Assembly: GCF_001594015.1 (NCBI RefSeq)
Contig: NZ_LTBC01000001.1
Span: forward strand, 548,037-612,036
Direction of reading: 5' to 3'
Length of the DNA stretch: 64,000 bases
Source of the DNA: Moorella mulderi DSM 14980
GTDB lineage: Bacteria; Bacillota; DSM-521; Neomoorellales; Neomoorellaceae
The number at the start of each line of letters is the position of its first letter. The first letter of the stretch is position 1. The translations under genes were made by a program, and so were the position numbers. The notes under the pieces were generated by a model. That model was not told where the DNA came from, did no database searches, and saw nothing but the letters and a program-made list of their open reading frames with translations. Of this stretch, positions 18,063 through 26,216 are shown in pieces.

Positions 18063-18644
18063 GTGGAAAAAATAGTAGATGCCCGCGGGCTGGCCTGCCC
18101 GCAACCGGTTATCCAGACCAAAAAGGCCCTGGAAACTTTGGAGCCGGATGGCGAGCTGGTTACTATTGTCGATAATGAGGTGGCCCGGGATAATGTTTTA
18201 AAGCTGGCGCGGAGCCTGGAGTGTGAGACCAGCGTCAGGGAACAGGGAAGTGAGTACTATATCCATATTCGCAAGGAAAGCATACCGGCTACCCAGTTAA
18301 GCGTTAATCCGGGCCAGGTATTACTGGTAACCTCGGCCAACCTGGGCCGCGGTTCCGAAGAACTGGGGAGCACCCTCATGCGCAGCTTCTTTTACAGCTT
18401 GGGTGAAACGGAAGTGCTGCCCCGGCGGGTACTCTTTATCAACAGTGGTGTCCAGCTCTGCTGCCAGGGTTCACCAGTGCTGGACAGCCTGCTAACCCTA
18501 GAGCAAAAGGGAGTGGAAATCCTGGCCTGCGGCACCTGCCTGGACTATTACCACCTGAAGGAAAAATTGTGTGCCGGTAGCGTTACCAATATGTATACCA
18601 TTATTGAGCACCTCATGGCTGCGGAAAAGGTAATTACCCTCTAG
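18063..18644 (+). CDS. yedF: Sulfurtransferase-like selenium metabolism protein YedF
   Basis: A 193-residue two-domain protein. Residues 1-75 are a SirA/TusA-like domain with the CPxP motif (GLACPQPVI); the rest is a DsrE-like domain with conserved cysteines (LCCQG, ACGTC). Clostridial YedF goes with selenoprotein synthesis and may carry sulfur or selenium as persulfide, but its exact role is unproven. GTG 18063 has AGGGAGG 8 nt upstream. An ATG at 18021 in the same frame has no ribosome site and would add unrelated residues. No selenocysteine codon is seen in the gene. Confidence 0.9.
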   Translation: MEKIVDARGLACPQPVIQTKKALETLEPDGELVTIVDNEVARDNVLKLARSLECETSVREQGSEYYIHIRKESIPATQLSVNPGQVLLVTSANLGRGSEELGSTLMRSFFYSLGETEVLPRRVLFINSGVQLCCQGSPVLDSLLTLEQKGVEILACGTCLDYYHLKEKLCAGSVTNMYTIIEHLMAAEKVITL

Positions 18645-18657
18645 GGGAGTGGTGACT

Positions 18658-19701
18658 TTGCTCTGGCAGCGCCGGCGTTACCAGGACGAGCAGCGCCTTT
18701 CAGCAGCCCTGGCAGGTTGCCGGGGCAAGATAGCTAAAGGTTTGCGACGGGAGTTGTGCCGGCTGGACGCCCTGGCCCTGGCACGGCTCCTTGCCGGCCT
18801 CTGGCCGCGCCTGGAGGAAGCTACTCGTGAGCAGCTGGCGGCTCTGGCGGAGGAAGAAGGTTTTATTGACGCGTGGCTGCGGGCCCTGGAACAGGGAAAA
18901 GCCGGCGAGAAAGCTGCGGCGGCCACCATCCTGGGCGAGATGGAAGTTAAACGCGCCCTTGGCCCCCTCCTGGCGGCCCTGGGGGACCGGGATGAAGGCG
19001 TCCAGATGGCAGCAACTGCCGCCCTTACCCGCTTACGTGACCGGCGCTGCCTGGAACCGTTGCTTGCAGCCCTGGCGGAACCCCGGCGCTGGCCGCCGGC
19101 GCGGGTGGCCGAAGTGTTGTTAGCCTTAGGAACAGCCAGCATCCCGCCTTTACTGGATCTCCTGGCCCGGGGGCCGGAAGATATTTCCTTACGGGTGATA
19201 AATATCCTGGGCCTCTTTGAGGATGGCCGGGTCTTGCCGGCCCTGGAGCATTGCCTTGAGAATGGGACCGCTACCGTGCGCAGAGCGGCAGCCATGGCCC
19301 TTGGAGAAACAGGCTGCGGCCAGGCCGCCGGAAGTTTAAAGAAGGCCCTGGCCGACCCAGTGGCCGCAGTGCGAGCCGCCGCCGCCCGTTCCCTGGGGAG
19401 GTTAAAGTGCCGGGAGGCAGGGGACCTGCTTAAAGGTTGCCTGGCCGATGCAACCTGGGAAGTCCGGGTGGCTGTCGGCGCAGCCCTGGCCGAGCTGGGT
19501 GCAGCAAGGGAAGAGCAAGCAATGGGAGGAGAACACCAGGATGGATCTGCAGGTCGGCGATATCGTCCAGACCAGGAAGAAACACCCCTGCGGCAGCGAC
19601 CAGTGGGAGATATTACGGGTAGGGATGGATTTTCGCCTGCGCTGCCTGGGATGCGGCCGTTTAATCCTTATTCCTCGCCTGAAAGCGGAAAAGAGCATTA
19701 A
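18658..19701 (+). CDS. HEAT-repeat protein with out-of-place C-terminus
   Basis: Roughly residues 70-285 consist of tandem alpha-helical HEAT/PBS-lyase-like repeats (units such as AATAALTRLRDRRCLEPLLA and RRAAAMALGETGCGQAAGSL), typical of protein-protein scaffolds. TTG 18658 lies 8 nt after GGGGAG; in-frame GTG 18649 and 18652 are too close to it. The last ~53 codons are not repeat-like, are rich in G, P, R and D, and overlap the DUF951 gene out of frame. A frameshift near the true 3' end, or a stop lost by mutation, would explain this. Function is unknown. Confidence 0.75.
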   Translation: MLWQRRRYQDEQRLSAALAGCRGKIAKGLRRELCRLDALALARLLAGLWPRLEEATREQLAALAEEEGFIDAWLRALEQGKAGEKAAAATILGEMEVKRALGPLLAALGDRDEGVQMAATAALTRLRDRRCLEPLLAALAEPRRWPPARVAEVLLALGTASIPPLLDLLARGPEDISLRVINILGLFEDGRVLPALEHCLENGTATVRRAAAMALGETGCGQAAGSLKKALADPVAAVRAAAARSLGRLKCREAGDLLKGCLADATWEVRVAVGAALAELGAAREEQAMGGEHQDGSAGRRYRPDQEETPLRQRPVGDITGRDGFSPALPGMRPFNPYSSPESGKEH

Positions 19702-19726
19702 AAAAGTAATTTCTAAGTTGCCTTGA
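19541..19726 (+). CDS. DUF951 family small protein (YyzM-like)
   Basis: A 61-residue protein beginning MDLQVGDIVQTRKKHPCG and containing RLRCLGCGRLILI. This is the widely conserved DUF951 pattern, with three cysteines that may bind metal or RNA. GGGAGGAG lies about 10 nt before the ATG. It overlaps the 3' end of the HEAT-repeat frame by 161 nt and the convergent CGGC gene by 14 nt. In other Bacillota DUF951 often sits near the rpsF/ssb region; here it lies 21 kb from it, with the accessory island in between. Confidence 0.85.
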   Translation: MDLQVGDIVQTRKKHPCGSDQWEILRVGMDFRLRCLGCGRLILIPRLKAEKSIKKVISKLP

Positions 19727-20222
19727 GCAGGGTCAGGATTTGCAGGGCCTTCCTGGGAGTGGCGGCCTGTTTTTCATATAAATAACGCAAATAATTGAGG
19801 TTGAGGAGGCGCTGCCGGCATTCGGTGAGGCTGGGGATATCACCTGGATTTAAACTGACGGTCGAACAGCAACGGGCTGCAGCTGCCTCCAGGTAACTAC
19901 CCATGAGCACCGGGCGGCCCAGTTCGGCCTCAATGGCCTCTGCCTGGGCAAAGGCGGTAGGGCAATGGTTGTCAAAAAACGTGCAGGAAGGAAAAACGAA
20001 ATAATCGACTCCTTCTTGACGAACCAGGCGGCGGGCCACATCCAGGCGGCCGGTACCCGGGCAGCCCGGGCAGGGCTGCATGGCCACGATTTTAGCTCCC
20101 GGCAGCTCCCCTAGCGGTCCCCTTTTTTTCTCCAGGGCCAGGAAACAGAGGATATGGGCCTGGTAGCCAGGGCATCCCTTCTTCCAGTGATCCTGGCAGG
20201 CAATAATACCAACTCGGTGCAT
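19713..20222 (-). CDS. CGGC domain-containing protein
   Basis: A 169-residue cytoplasmic protein with a cysteine-rich core: MQPCPGCPGTGR near residues 48-59, FPSCTFFDNHCP and a second pair RCC. It fits the CGGC domain family, putative metal-binding proteins of anaerobes with no established function. It starts with ATG at 20222. The gene faces yedF/HEAT/DUF951 convergently and its 3' end overlaps DUF951 by 14 nt. Confidence 0.75.
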   Translation of the reverse strand: MHRVGIIACQDHWKKGCPGYQAHILCFLALEKKRGPLGELPGAKIVAMQPCPGCPGTGRLDVARRLVRQEGVDYFVFPSCTFFDNHCPTAFAQAEAIEAELGRPVLMGSYLEAAAARCCSTVSLNPGDIPSLTECRQRLLNLNYLRYLYEKQAATPRKALQILTLLKAT

Positions 20223-20537
20223 TTTAAGAAGCCCTCTTTTATAGAAAATGATAATTTAACCAGATTGGCATCGATTTTCCACAACGATAGCAGTTTAACA
20301 TATCGGCCTTCAAAAAAATGTCGGAAGCTGACGACAATCCAACTTAATAATTTTAAGAAAAGATAAAGGATGTTTAAAAAACTGGCCTCTACTTTTAATT
20401 ATCTCTTCCCTTAAAAGTCGGTTGCCCCTATAAAAACTTAAGTGGTGCCCCGGCCCCCCGAGATATATGACGGTGGAAGCTAATTTAGCGGCTATGCCTT
20501 CCTGGTTCCTTTCTCTATCTGGAGTTGATAATAATAG

Positions 20538-20568
20538 TTGGTGCTACCTCCGGGATCCTTGGTATAAT
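20538..20568 (+). promoter_or_regulatory. Putative thioesterase promoter in a 377-bp gap
   Basis: The gap 20223-20599 has no credible gene. Its only clear signal is a perfect TATAAT at 20563-20568 within TATAATATAAT, with a weak TTGGTG 19 bp upstream (20538-20543). Transcription would start close to 20575, giving a very short leader for the thioesterase gene. The rest of the gap is AT-rich without obvious repeats. Confidence 0.45.
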
Positions 20569-20599
20569 ATAATAAACAGGTAAGGCAAATTAAACGCTG

Positions 20600-21364
20600 G
20601 TGATCTACTTGTTGCTCAATACATACCAGAGGTCCTATCAAGTTCACTATTATGAAACCAATTTTATGTTAGAAGCCTCACCGGTGACTGTCCTGGGTTA
20701 CCTGGAAGAAACGGCCACCTGGCATTCTGAAACAGCTGGCAACAGCATTGCCAGCTTAAACGCCGCCGGCCGGGGCTGGGTCGTCTACCGCTATCATCTC
20801 CAGGTGAGCCGCTACCCCCGCTGGCAGGAAAAGATAACCGTCACCACCTGGGTGGAACGCTTCCAGCGCTGTTTTGCCTACCGTAATTTTTATATCCATG
20901 ATGCCGGGGGTAACCTCCTGGGCCGGGCCGCATCCGTGTGGATCTTCCTGGATATCGCCAGTAAAAAGCCCCTGCGGATACCGCCCGCGGTAAGCGCACC
21001 TTATGGGCTTTATCCTGAGGCGGCCATCCCGGCAGGCTTTAGCGAGCTACCAACTCTGGAAAGCCCATCTATTACGGCAGAATTTACCGTGGGGGCAGCA
21101 GACATGGATATCAATCACCACGCCAATAACAAGAGGTATATCAACTGGCTGCTGGAGAGCGTGCCCCTCGAAGTCCACCGGCAGGCCTTTCCGGCCACCA
21201 TCGAGATTGTTTATAAAAAAGACGCCCGCTACGGGGATCACATCTTGAGCGAGAGTCAGGAGCTAAAGGCCGGGGACGGTACCAGGTGTTACCTCCACCG
21301 CCTCACCTGCCCGAAAAAAGAACTAGAACTAGCCCTGGCCCGGACCACCTGGCAGGAACGCTAA
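20600..21364 (+). CDS. Acyl-ACP thioesterase
   Basis: Releases free fatty acids from acyl carrier protein. The 254-residue protein is a double hot-dog fold like plant FatA/FatB and their clostridial homologues. Residues 10-130 form the first half (VTTWVERFQRCFAYRNF) and the second half carries the active-site region DMDINHHANNKRYINWL with the conserved Asn and His. GTG 20600 has only a weak ribosome site; TTG 20609 or 20612 are alternatives. A homologue of acyl-ACP reductase lies at 60.2 kb, so two acyl-ACP-consuming enzymes occur in the window, though not linked. Confidence 0.85.
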   Translation: MIYLLLNTYQRSYQVHYYETNFMLEASPVTVLGYLEETATWHSETAGNSIASLNAAGRGWVVYRYHLQVSRYPRWQEKITVTTWVERFQRCFAYRNFYIHDAGGNLLGRAASVWIFLDIASKKPLRIPPAVSAPYGLYPEAAIPAGFSELPTLESPSITAEFTVGAADMDINHHANNKRYINWLLESVPLEVHRQAFPATIEIVYKKDARYGDHILSESQELKAGDGTRCYLHRLTCPKKELELALARTTWQER

Positions 21365-21423
21365 CTAATTTATTGATACCAGGTCATATTTTATGTTCTT
21401 CGTGGCAAAGGAGCGAAGGTTCA

Positions 21424-21684
21424 ATGCGAGCAGATATGGAAGTAAGGCTTATCCATAATGGCTGGGAATGGATAGCCGGTGATGCTAATTTTGAGGCCAG
21501 GGGTCGTACCCTGGTTGAACTGGACCAGAGCATTAAAAACGCCCTGCGGAAAAGCGGCAAATTTCAGCAGGGAACAAAAGTCACGGTCCTGATGAAATTT
21601 GATTACGCAACCATGCCCGATTATGCCCGTGTCCGGCAGTATATGCCTGCTTATTTCAACCGCGTGTTAGCAGTGGAATTATAG
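21424..21684 (+). CDS. Conserved small protein (DUF5395-like)
   Basis: An 86-residue protein whose first 50 residues show a beta-beta-alpha pattern (MEVRLIHNGWEWIAGD, then TLVELDQSIKNALR). It resembles DUF5395 and, more loosely, HicB-type folds. ATG 21424 has GGAGCGAAGG upstream. An upstream extension in the same frame to 21286 overlaps the thioesterase gene and is not protein-like. No toxin partner is adjacent, so a HicB antitoxin role is unlikely. Function unknown. Confidence 0.65.
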   Translation: MRADMEVRLIHNGWEWIAGDANFEARGRTLVELDQSIKNALRKSGKFQQGTKVTVLMKFDYATMPDYARVRQYMPAYFNRVLAVEL

Positions 21685-21733
21685 TAATGGTAATAGAGGT
21701 TGTTGGCCACCAAGCGAAGCCATGCCTGAATGA

Positions 21734-21775
21734 AAAACCCGTCGCTCCAGGTTATTTAGCCAGGGGACGGGTTTT
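21734..21775 (+). terminator. Intrinsic terminator
   Basis: The 10-bp perfect stem AAAACCCGTC/GACGGGTTTT (21734-21743, 21766-21775) ends in a T-run. It closes the thioesterase/DUF5395 unit and would also work from the other strand. Confidence 0.75.
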
Positions 21776-21947
21776 ATCCTTTCTACTGGACTTTAGACCC
21801 GTTTACGTACACGCCTTGCATAACTGGTCATCATATCTTCTCTTTTTTTTAACCCCTATCAACTAGAGTTTAAAAAGACGTCGTGCTATAAGTGTTAGCC
21901 GGGGCTTACGGTTGCCTGAATAACACGGTCGCATAATTATTTTTTAG

Positions 21948-21978
21948 CCCGGCCCCGTGGTATTACCATGGGGCCGGG
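21948..21978. other. Strong GC hairpin in intergenic gap
   Basis: A 15-bp stem with one G-U pair (21948-21962 with 21964-21978) lies about 90 nt before the Uma2 gene. It has T-rich sequence only before it, so it is not a normal terminator on either strand. With the terminator at 21734 it is all I see in the 382-bp gap 21685-22066. Confidence 0.45.
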
Positions 21979-22066
21979 TCATGCCTGGCAGGCCTGGAGA
22001 GTGCATAGATTCCCTGGCAAAATTATGGTAAAATATCTTCAGGCAAAAAGGCGGGAGGTGGTAATA

Positions 22067-22690
22067 GTGAGCCTGGCCCTAAAGGAAATAGCAGTTAGCA
22101 AAGATAAGGTTTATACCTACGACGATTACTGCCGGCTACCGGAGGGAGCTCCTTACCAGCTCATCGGGGGAGAACTGGTATTGACACCATCGCCCACTTC
22201 TTACCACCAGATAATTTCTATGCAGCTCGTGTCTAAAATGGTCGCTTATGTAACCGCAAAGAATTTAGGTATAGTTTTACATGCGCCTATGGATGTTTAT
22301 CTCGAGGAAACTGAAACCTACCAGCCGGACATTATTTTCATTGCCCACGACCGGATGGATATTATTAAACCTGAAAAGATCGAGGGCGCCCCGGACCTGG
22401 TGGTGGAAATCCTTTCCCCCACGACAGCCTATTATGACCTGCGCCAGAAATACAAGGTTTACGGAAAACATGGCGTCAAGGAGTACTGGATTATAGATCC
22501 CCAGGATAAATCCATTCAGGTTTTTTCCCTGGTGGAAGGCAAATTTAAACTGGACCAGGAAATTGAGAAAGAAGGAATTGTCCGTTCCCGGGTAATAGAG
22601 GGTTTTTGTGTTAATGTTGTAGATATTTTCTATAATCCTCTTATAGAGGATTATCCCGACCGAAAGCAAGAAAATGGTGGCAGCCAATAA
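22067..22690 (+). CDS. Uma2 family endonuclease-like protein
   Basis: A 207-residue member of the Uma2/DUF820 family, a PD-(D/E)XK nuclease-like fold common in cyanobacteria and some Clostridia. Typical blocks are YQLIGGELVLTPSPTSYHQ, QPDIIFI and the catalytic-type EILSP followed by KYKVYGKHGVKEYWIIDP. Actual activity is unproven. GTG 22067 follows GGGAGGTGG by 6 nt; ATG 22025 in frame is possible. The family is often mobile, and the gene sits at the left edge of the AT-rich accessory island. Confidence 0.85.
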   Translation: MSLALKEIAVSKDKVYTYDDYCRLPEGAPYQLIGGELVLTPSPTSYHQIISMQLVSKMVAYVTAKNLGIVLHAPMDVYLEETETYQPDIIFIAHDRMDIIKPEKIEGAPDLVVEILSPTTAYYDLRQKYKVYGKHGVKEYWIIDPQDKSIQVFSLVEGKFKLDQEIEKEGIVRSRVIEGFCVNVVDIFYNPLIEDYPDRKQENGGSQ

Positions 22691-22808
22691 TTTGATCCAG
22701 GGCTATTTCGCAAGGTTTTCTGCCTCAATATTGACATTATAGAAGCATACAAATATAATAGTTTAAAAAGTGATAGTTTAGGTAAGCAAAGAGGCTTACA
22801 GGACGATG

Positions 22809-22845
22809 AAGTTACCTGTTTTGTTAAAAGGCAGGTAACTTTTTT
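22809..22845 (+). terminator. Intrinsic terminator
   Basis: AAGTTACCTG/CAGGTAACTT (22809-22818, 22832-22841) is followed by TTTT. It follows the Uma2 gene. Confidence 0.75.
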
Positions 22846-22877
22846 CGTTATATCATTTCCCCGGGTGAGAAAGCAAA

Positions 22878-22928
22878 GGTGCTATCGGGCAGATTTTTCA
22901 TTAAGCTGCTGGCTGGTAGCACTTTTTT
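22878..22928 (+). terminator. Terminator-like hairpin before the sensor kinase
   Basis: GGTGCTA/TAGCACT (22878-22884, 22917-22923), with a possible inner pairing, is followed by TTTTT, 58 nt before the kinase ATG. It could insulate the island from upstream transcription or act as an attenuator. Confidence 0.45.
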
Positions 22929-22985
22929 CGATGAGGAAAATAGCATCTATAACTAAACAGGCACTCAAAAAGGTGGGACTTTCTT

Positions 22986-24731
22986 ATGTTTACTAAACTT
23001 ATTCTCCGCGTTTGCGGTGATTGTCGCTACCCTCCTTTTGAGTTTTTAAACGATGACGGGGTCTTCAAGGGATTTAACGTGGATATTTTAAAAGCCATTG
23101 GCAAAGAGGTGGGGGTGGAAATCTATTTCAGAGCCATGCCCTGGTCAGAAGCTATACGCGCCGTTCAGGATGGTATTTTTGATGCTATACAGGGTATGGC
23201 TTTAAGTGCAAGGCGTCAGGATATCTTTGATTTTACCGAGGCATACCTGGTAGTTTCCCATTCTGTTTTTGTTCTAAGGGACCGGTATGATATTTTAACA
23301 TTAAACGATCTTAAGGGTTTAAAAGTAGCCGTCCAAAAGGATGACATATCTTATGATTTGATCAACACTCATCTTGGCAGCGCTAAAACTTTTCTGCACT
23401 ATATCTTTACTGCTGATCAAGGCGAAGCTTTAAACGAATTAATTGAAGGAAAAGTCGATGCCTTTATCGGCAACAGGCTTACAGGAACTTATCTAGCCCA
23501 AAAGATGGGACACATAGATAAAATCAGGCTGGTTGGTCAGCCAATTTCGCCACAGGCTTATGCTATAGCTGTCAGTCGTGGCAGGAAGCAACTAGTAGAA
23601 ATTTTTAATAAAGGATTACGGGCGATAAAAGAAAATGGGGTTTACGATCGGATCTGCGAAAAGTGGTTTGGCCTGGTAGCTGAAGATCTAAATAGTCATA
23701 TTATCGATAGCGTAGATGTAGGAGTAATTGGATTAAATCGTATGGGAATAATTACCTCAATCAATTCTTATGCCTGTAAAATTTTAAACATAAAGAGCCA
23801 TAACTTAATCGGGAAATACGCTTTGGAAACAGAACTGGTTCGCTATTTTGATTTTGGTATTGTATATGAAACAATGGCGACTGGTAAGGCTTTTGTTGAT
23901 CACGAAATCGAAATTAAGAATGGCAAACAATCTTTGCTGAGCTATAATATTTTTCCTCTATACGGCGAAAGCAATAAAGTCATCGGGGTAGTTATTAGTT
24001 TAAGGGATATTACCCTGGAAAAGCACTTGCGTGAAAATTTGGCCCGTAAAGATAAAATGGAATCTCTGGGTATGCTTTTAGCTAATATAGCCCACGAAAT
24101 TAGAAATCCGATTATGGCCATTAAAACTTTTGTTGAGGCTCTTCCTGTACAATATGGCAATCCCCGTTTTCGCGCTGAGATGTTAAAATATGTGCCCATG
24201 GAGATTGAGCGCCTTAATAAGCTTGTCGGGGAACTATTACAGTACGCCCGCCCCCGCGCACCGGTCCGAAAATGGTGTAATTTAAATGAAATCGTAAATT
24301 CAGTTATGGTTTTATTTCAAGGGCAGGTTAACAGTGGAATCGATTTTGATGTTCAAATCGACACTTCTCTGAGGATATGGGCTGATGAGCAACAGCTAAA
24401 ACAAATATTAATCAACCTCATTTTAAACGCTACTGAAGCCATTAAAGAAAAAGGCAAGGTAAAAATTACAGCAGGTAAAGGCCAGGATGGGGTGTGGATT
24501 GAGGTAGAGGATGATGGTTGCGGCATTTCTTCAGAGCACCTTGGACACATATTTGATCCTTTTTATACCACAAAAGAAAAAGGAACGGGTCTGGGTCTTT
24601 TTATTACCTACCAACTTGTTAAAGAGAATCATGGCGATATAAGGGTATTTAGCCAGAAGGGCCGGGGGACACGTTTCAAGATCACTTTCTACCAGGAGGT
24701 ACGCTATGGAGAAAATTCTGATAATCGATGA
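22986..24731 (+). CDS. Soluble hybrid sensor kinase: SBP_bac_3, PAS, HisKA
   Basis: A 581-residue histidine kinase. Residues ~5-230 are a type-3 solute-binding domain (RYPPFEF; ARRQDIFDFTEAY, with the arginine that holds a ligand carboxylate in amino-acid binders). Residues ~237-345 are PAS-like. The H-box has His370 (NIAHEIRNPI), and an HATPase domain follows (NLILNATEAI, DDGCGI, GTGLGLF). I see neither a signal peptide nor a membrane segment, whereas relatives carry the binding domain outside the membrane. It therefore probably senses a cytoplasmic metabolite. It overlaps the regulator gene by 26 nt. The likely target is the sigma-54 promoter duplicated downstream. Confidence 0.88.
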   Translation: MFTKLILRVCGDCRYPPFEFLNDDGVFKGFNVDILKAIGKEVGVEIYFRAMPWSEAIRAVQDGIFDAIQGMALSARRQDIFDFTEAYLVVSHSVFVLRDRYDILTLNDLKGLKVAVQKDDISYDLINTHLGSAKTFLHYIFTADQGEALNELIEGKVDAFIGNRLTGTYLAQKMGHIDKIRLVGQPISPQAYAIAVSRGRKQLVEIFNKGLRAIKENGVYDRICEKWFGLVAEDLNSHIIDSVDVGVIGLNRMGIITSINSYACKILNIKSHNLIGKYALETELVRYFDFGIVYETMATGKAFVDHEIEIKNGKQSLLSYNIFPLYGESNKVIGVVISLRDITLEKHLRENLARKDKMESLGMLLANIAHEIRNPIMAIKTFVEALPVQYGNPRFRAEMLKYVPMEIERLNKLVGELLQYARPRAPVRKWCNLNEIVNSVMVLFQGQVNSGIDFDVQIDTSLRIWADEQQLKQILINLILNATEAIKEKGKVKITAGKGQDGVWIEVEDDGCGISSEHLGHIFDPFYTTKEKGTGLGLFITYQLVKENHGDIRVFSQKGRGTRFKITFYQEVRYGENSDNR

Positions 24732-26070
24732 TGACCCCGCCATTTGTTCTTCTTTGAGCTTTGCCCTGCTGAATGATTTTGAAGTAATTACGGCCACTGA
24801 TCCGGCGGCAGGGTTCTACTGTTTGCAGAATGAAGAGATTGCCCTCACTATTCTTGACTTATATCTCGGGCCAGTTGATGGTTTACAGGTACTACGTAAG
24901 ATTCGGCAGTTTAATCCGCACGCTGTTGTTATAGTTTTAACTGCTTATGGTAGTATACGTTCTTCAGTAGAAGCTATTAAAGAAGGTGCCTTTTATTACC
25001 TGACCAAACCTGTCGATATTGAGGAACTCAAAGCCCTGGTTAATAAGGGTTTGGAATTGTACCACCTTCAGGCCAGGTTGGAAATCTTGAACCAAGAACT
25101 TAAAAAGCAATATGAATCTTATGGCATCATTGGGAAATCAAGGGCCATTAATAAGATTTTAACTCTGATAGAAAAAGTAAAGGATATTGATAGCAACGTT
25201 TTAATAACCGGGGAGAGTGGAACCGGGAAAGAGCTGGTGGCGCGGGCGATCCATTATTACGGCCGGCGGCAAAAAGGTCCTTTTGAGGTTATAAATTGCG
25301 CTGCTATCCCGGAAAATTTGTTGGAAAGTGAGCTTTTCGGTTACCAGAAGGGAGCTTTTACGGGTGCCAACCGCAGCTATGAGGGGAAACTACGGGCTGC
25401 CCATGGTGGTACTATTTTTTTAGATGAAATTGGGGAGATGTCCCTCGTCCTCCAGGCCAAGGTCTTACGCTTTTTACAAGATAAAACCGTGATACCGCTG
25501 GGCTCCAAGAATACCTACCCGGTTGATGTACGTATCTTGGCGGCAACCAACAGGAATTTGCCCGAGGCTATTAAGCAGAATAACTTTCGTGAAGATCTGT
25601 ATTACCGGCTGAATGTAATTAATATTGAGCTACCGCCCCTGCGGGAACGCAAAGAGGACATCCCCTTATTAGCAAAGCATTTTATTGCTAAATATTCGGC
25701 ACTGCTGGGGCGTCAGGTGGATTCTATTACTCCTGAAGCTCTCCGTTTATTACTAAACTATAATTTTCCCGGCAATATAAGAGAACTGGAAAATATTATT
25801 GAACGTGGTGTGGCTCTGGCAACGGGCAGGGAAATTACAACAGACAATTTACCTTCAAATCTTCAGCCTTTATCTGATCCGTTGCCCATGGACATTCCCG
25901 ACGCCATACCTGTTTTTATTGGCGAAACCCTGGACCAGGTAGAAAAAAAGTTGATCCTCTCAACTCTAAAGAAAACCGGTGGTAGAAAAAAAGAAGCTGC
26001 TATCCTTTTAGGCATAACAGACAGGACTCTGAGGAATAAACTGAAGAAGTACAGGATAAAGCGGATATAA
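24706..26070 (+). CDS. NtrC-family sigma-54-dependent response regulator
   Basis: The 454-residue partner of the preceding kinase. The receiver domain has phospho-acceptor Asp51 (LTILDLYLG) and Lys101. The AAA+ domain has Walker A GESGTGKE (169-176) and the sigma-54 contact loop GAFTGA (216-221). A Fis-type helix-turn-helix ends the protein (KKEAAILLGITDRTLRNKL). It should activate RNA polymerase-sigma-54 at 26175-26190 and at the copy at 31002-31017. The last four codons are included in the 910-bp direct repeat, so a remnant of this gene also precedes the second amidohydrolase. Confidence 0.95.
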   Translation: MEKILIIDDDPAICSSLSFALLNDFEVITATDPAAGFYCLQNEEIALTILDLYLGPVDGLQVLRKIRQFNPHAVVIVLTAYGSIRSSVEAIKEGAFYYLTKPVDIEELKALVNKGLELYHLQARLEILNQELKKQYESYGIIGKSRAINKILTLIEKVKDIDSNVLITGESGTGKELVARAIHYYGRRQKGPFEVINCAAIPENLLESELFGYQKGAFTGANRSYEGKLRAAHGGTIFLDEIGEMSLVLQAKVLRFLQDKTVIPLGSKNTYPVDVRILAATNRNLPEAIKQNNFREDLYYRLNVINIELPPLRERKEDIPLLAKHFIAKYSALLGRQVDSITPEALRLLLNYNFPGNIRELENIIERGVALATGREITTDNLPSNLQPLSDPLPMDIPDAIPVFIGETLDQVEKKLILSTLKKTGGRKKEAAILLGITDRTLRNKLKKYRIKRI

Positions 26071-26099
26071 TTTCCGGTTCACAGTCCTGATTTATAAAA

Positions 26100-26122
26100 A
26101 TAGCGGAAATATCTTCCCCTAT
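26100..26122. promoter_or_regulatory. Candidate activator site (UAS), copy 1
   Basis: Inverted repeat ATAGCGGAA-N5-TTCCCCTAT, one mismatch between arms. It is centred about 90 bp upstream of the predicted sigma-54 start, the usual place for an NtrC-type enhancer site. Confidence 0.45.
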
Positions 26123-26174
26123 TTGTTTTTAATTTGCAACCCCTATCGATCGGCTAATAAGATGTTGCCTGGCC

Positions 26175-26190
26175 TGGCACGAAACTTGCT
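26175..26190 (+). promoter_or_regulatory. Sigma-54 promoter of amidohydrolase 1
   Basis: TGGCAC-N5-TTGCT matches the -24/-12 consensus at all key bases, with GG and GC 10 bp apart. Transcription should start near 26201, just before the GGAGGTGG ribosome site. A sigma-54 activator gene lies directly upstream, which supports the call. Confidence 0.88.
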
Positions 26191-26216
26191 ATATAAGGCT
26201 TAACGGAGGTGGAAAT

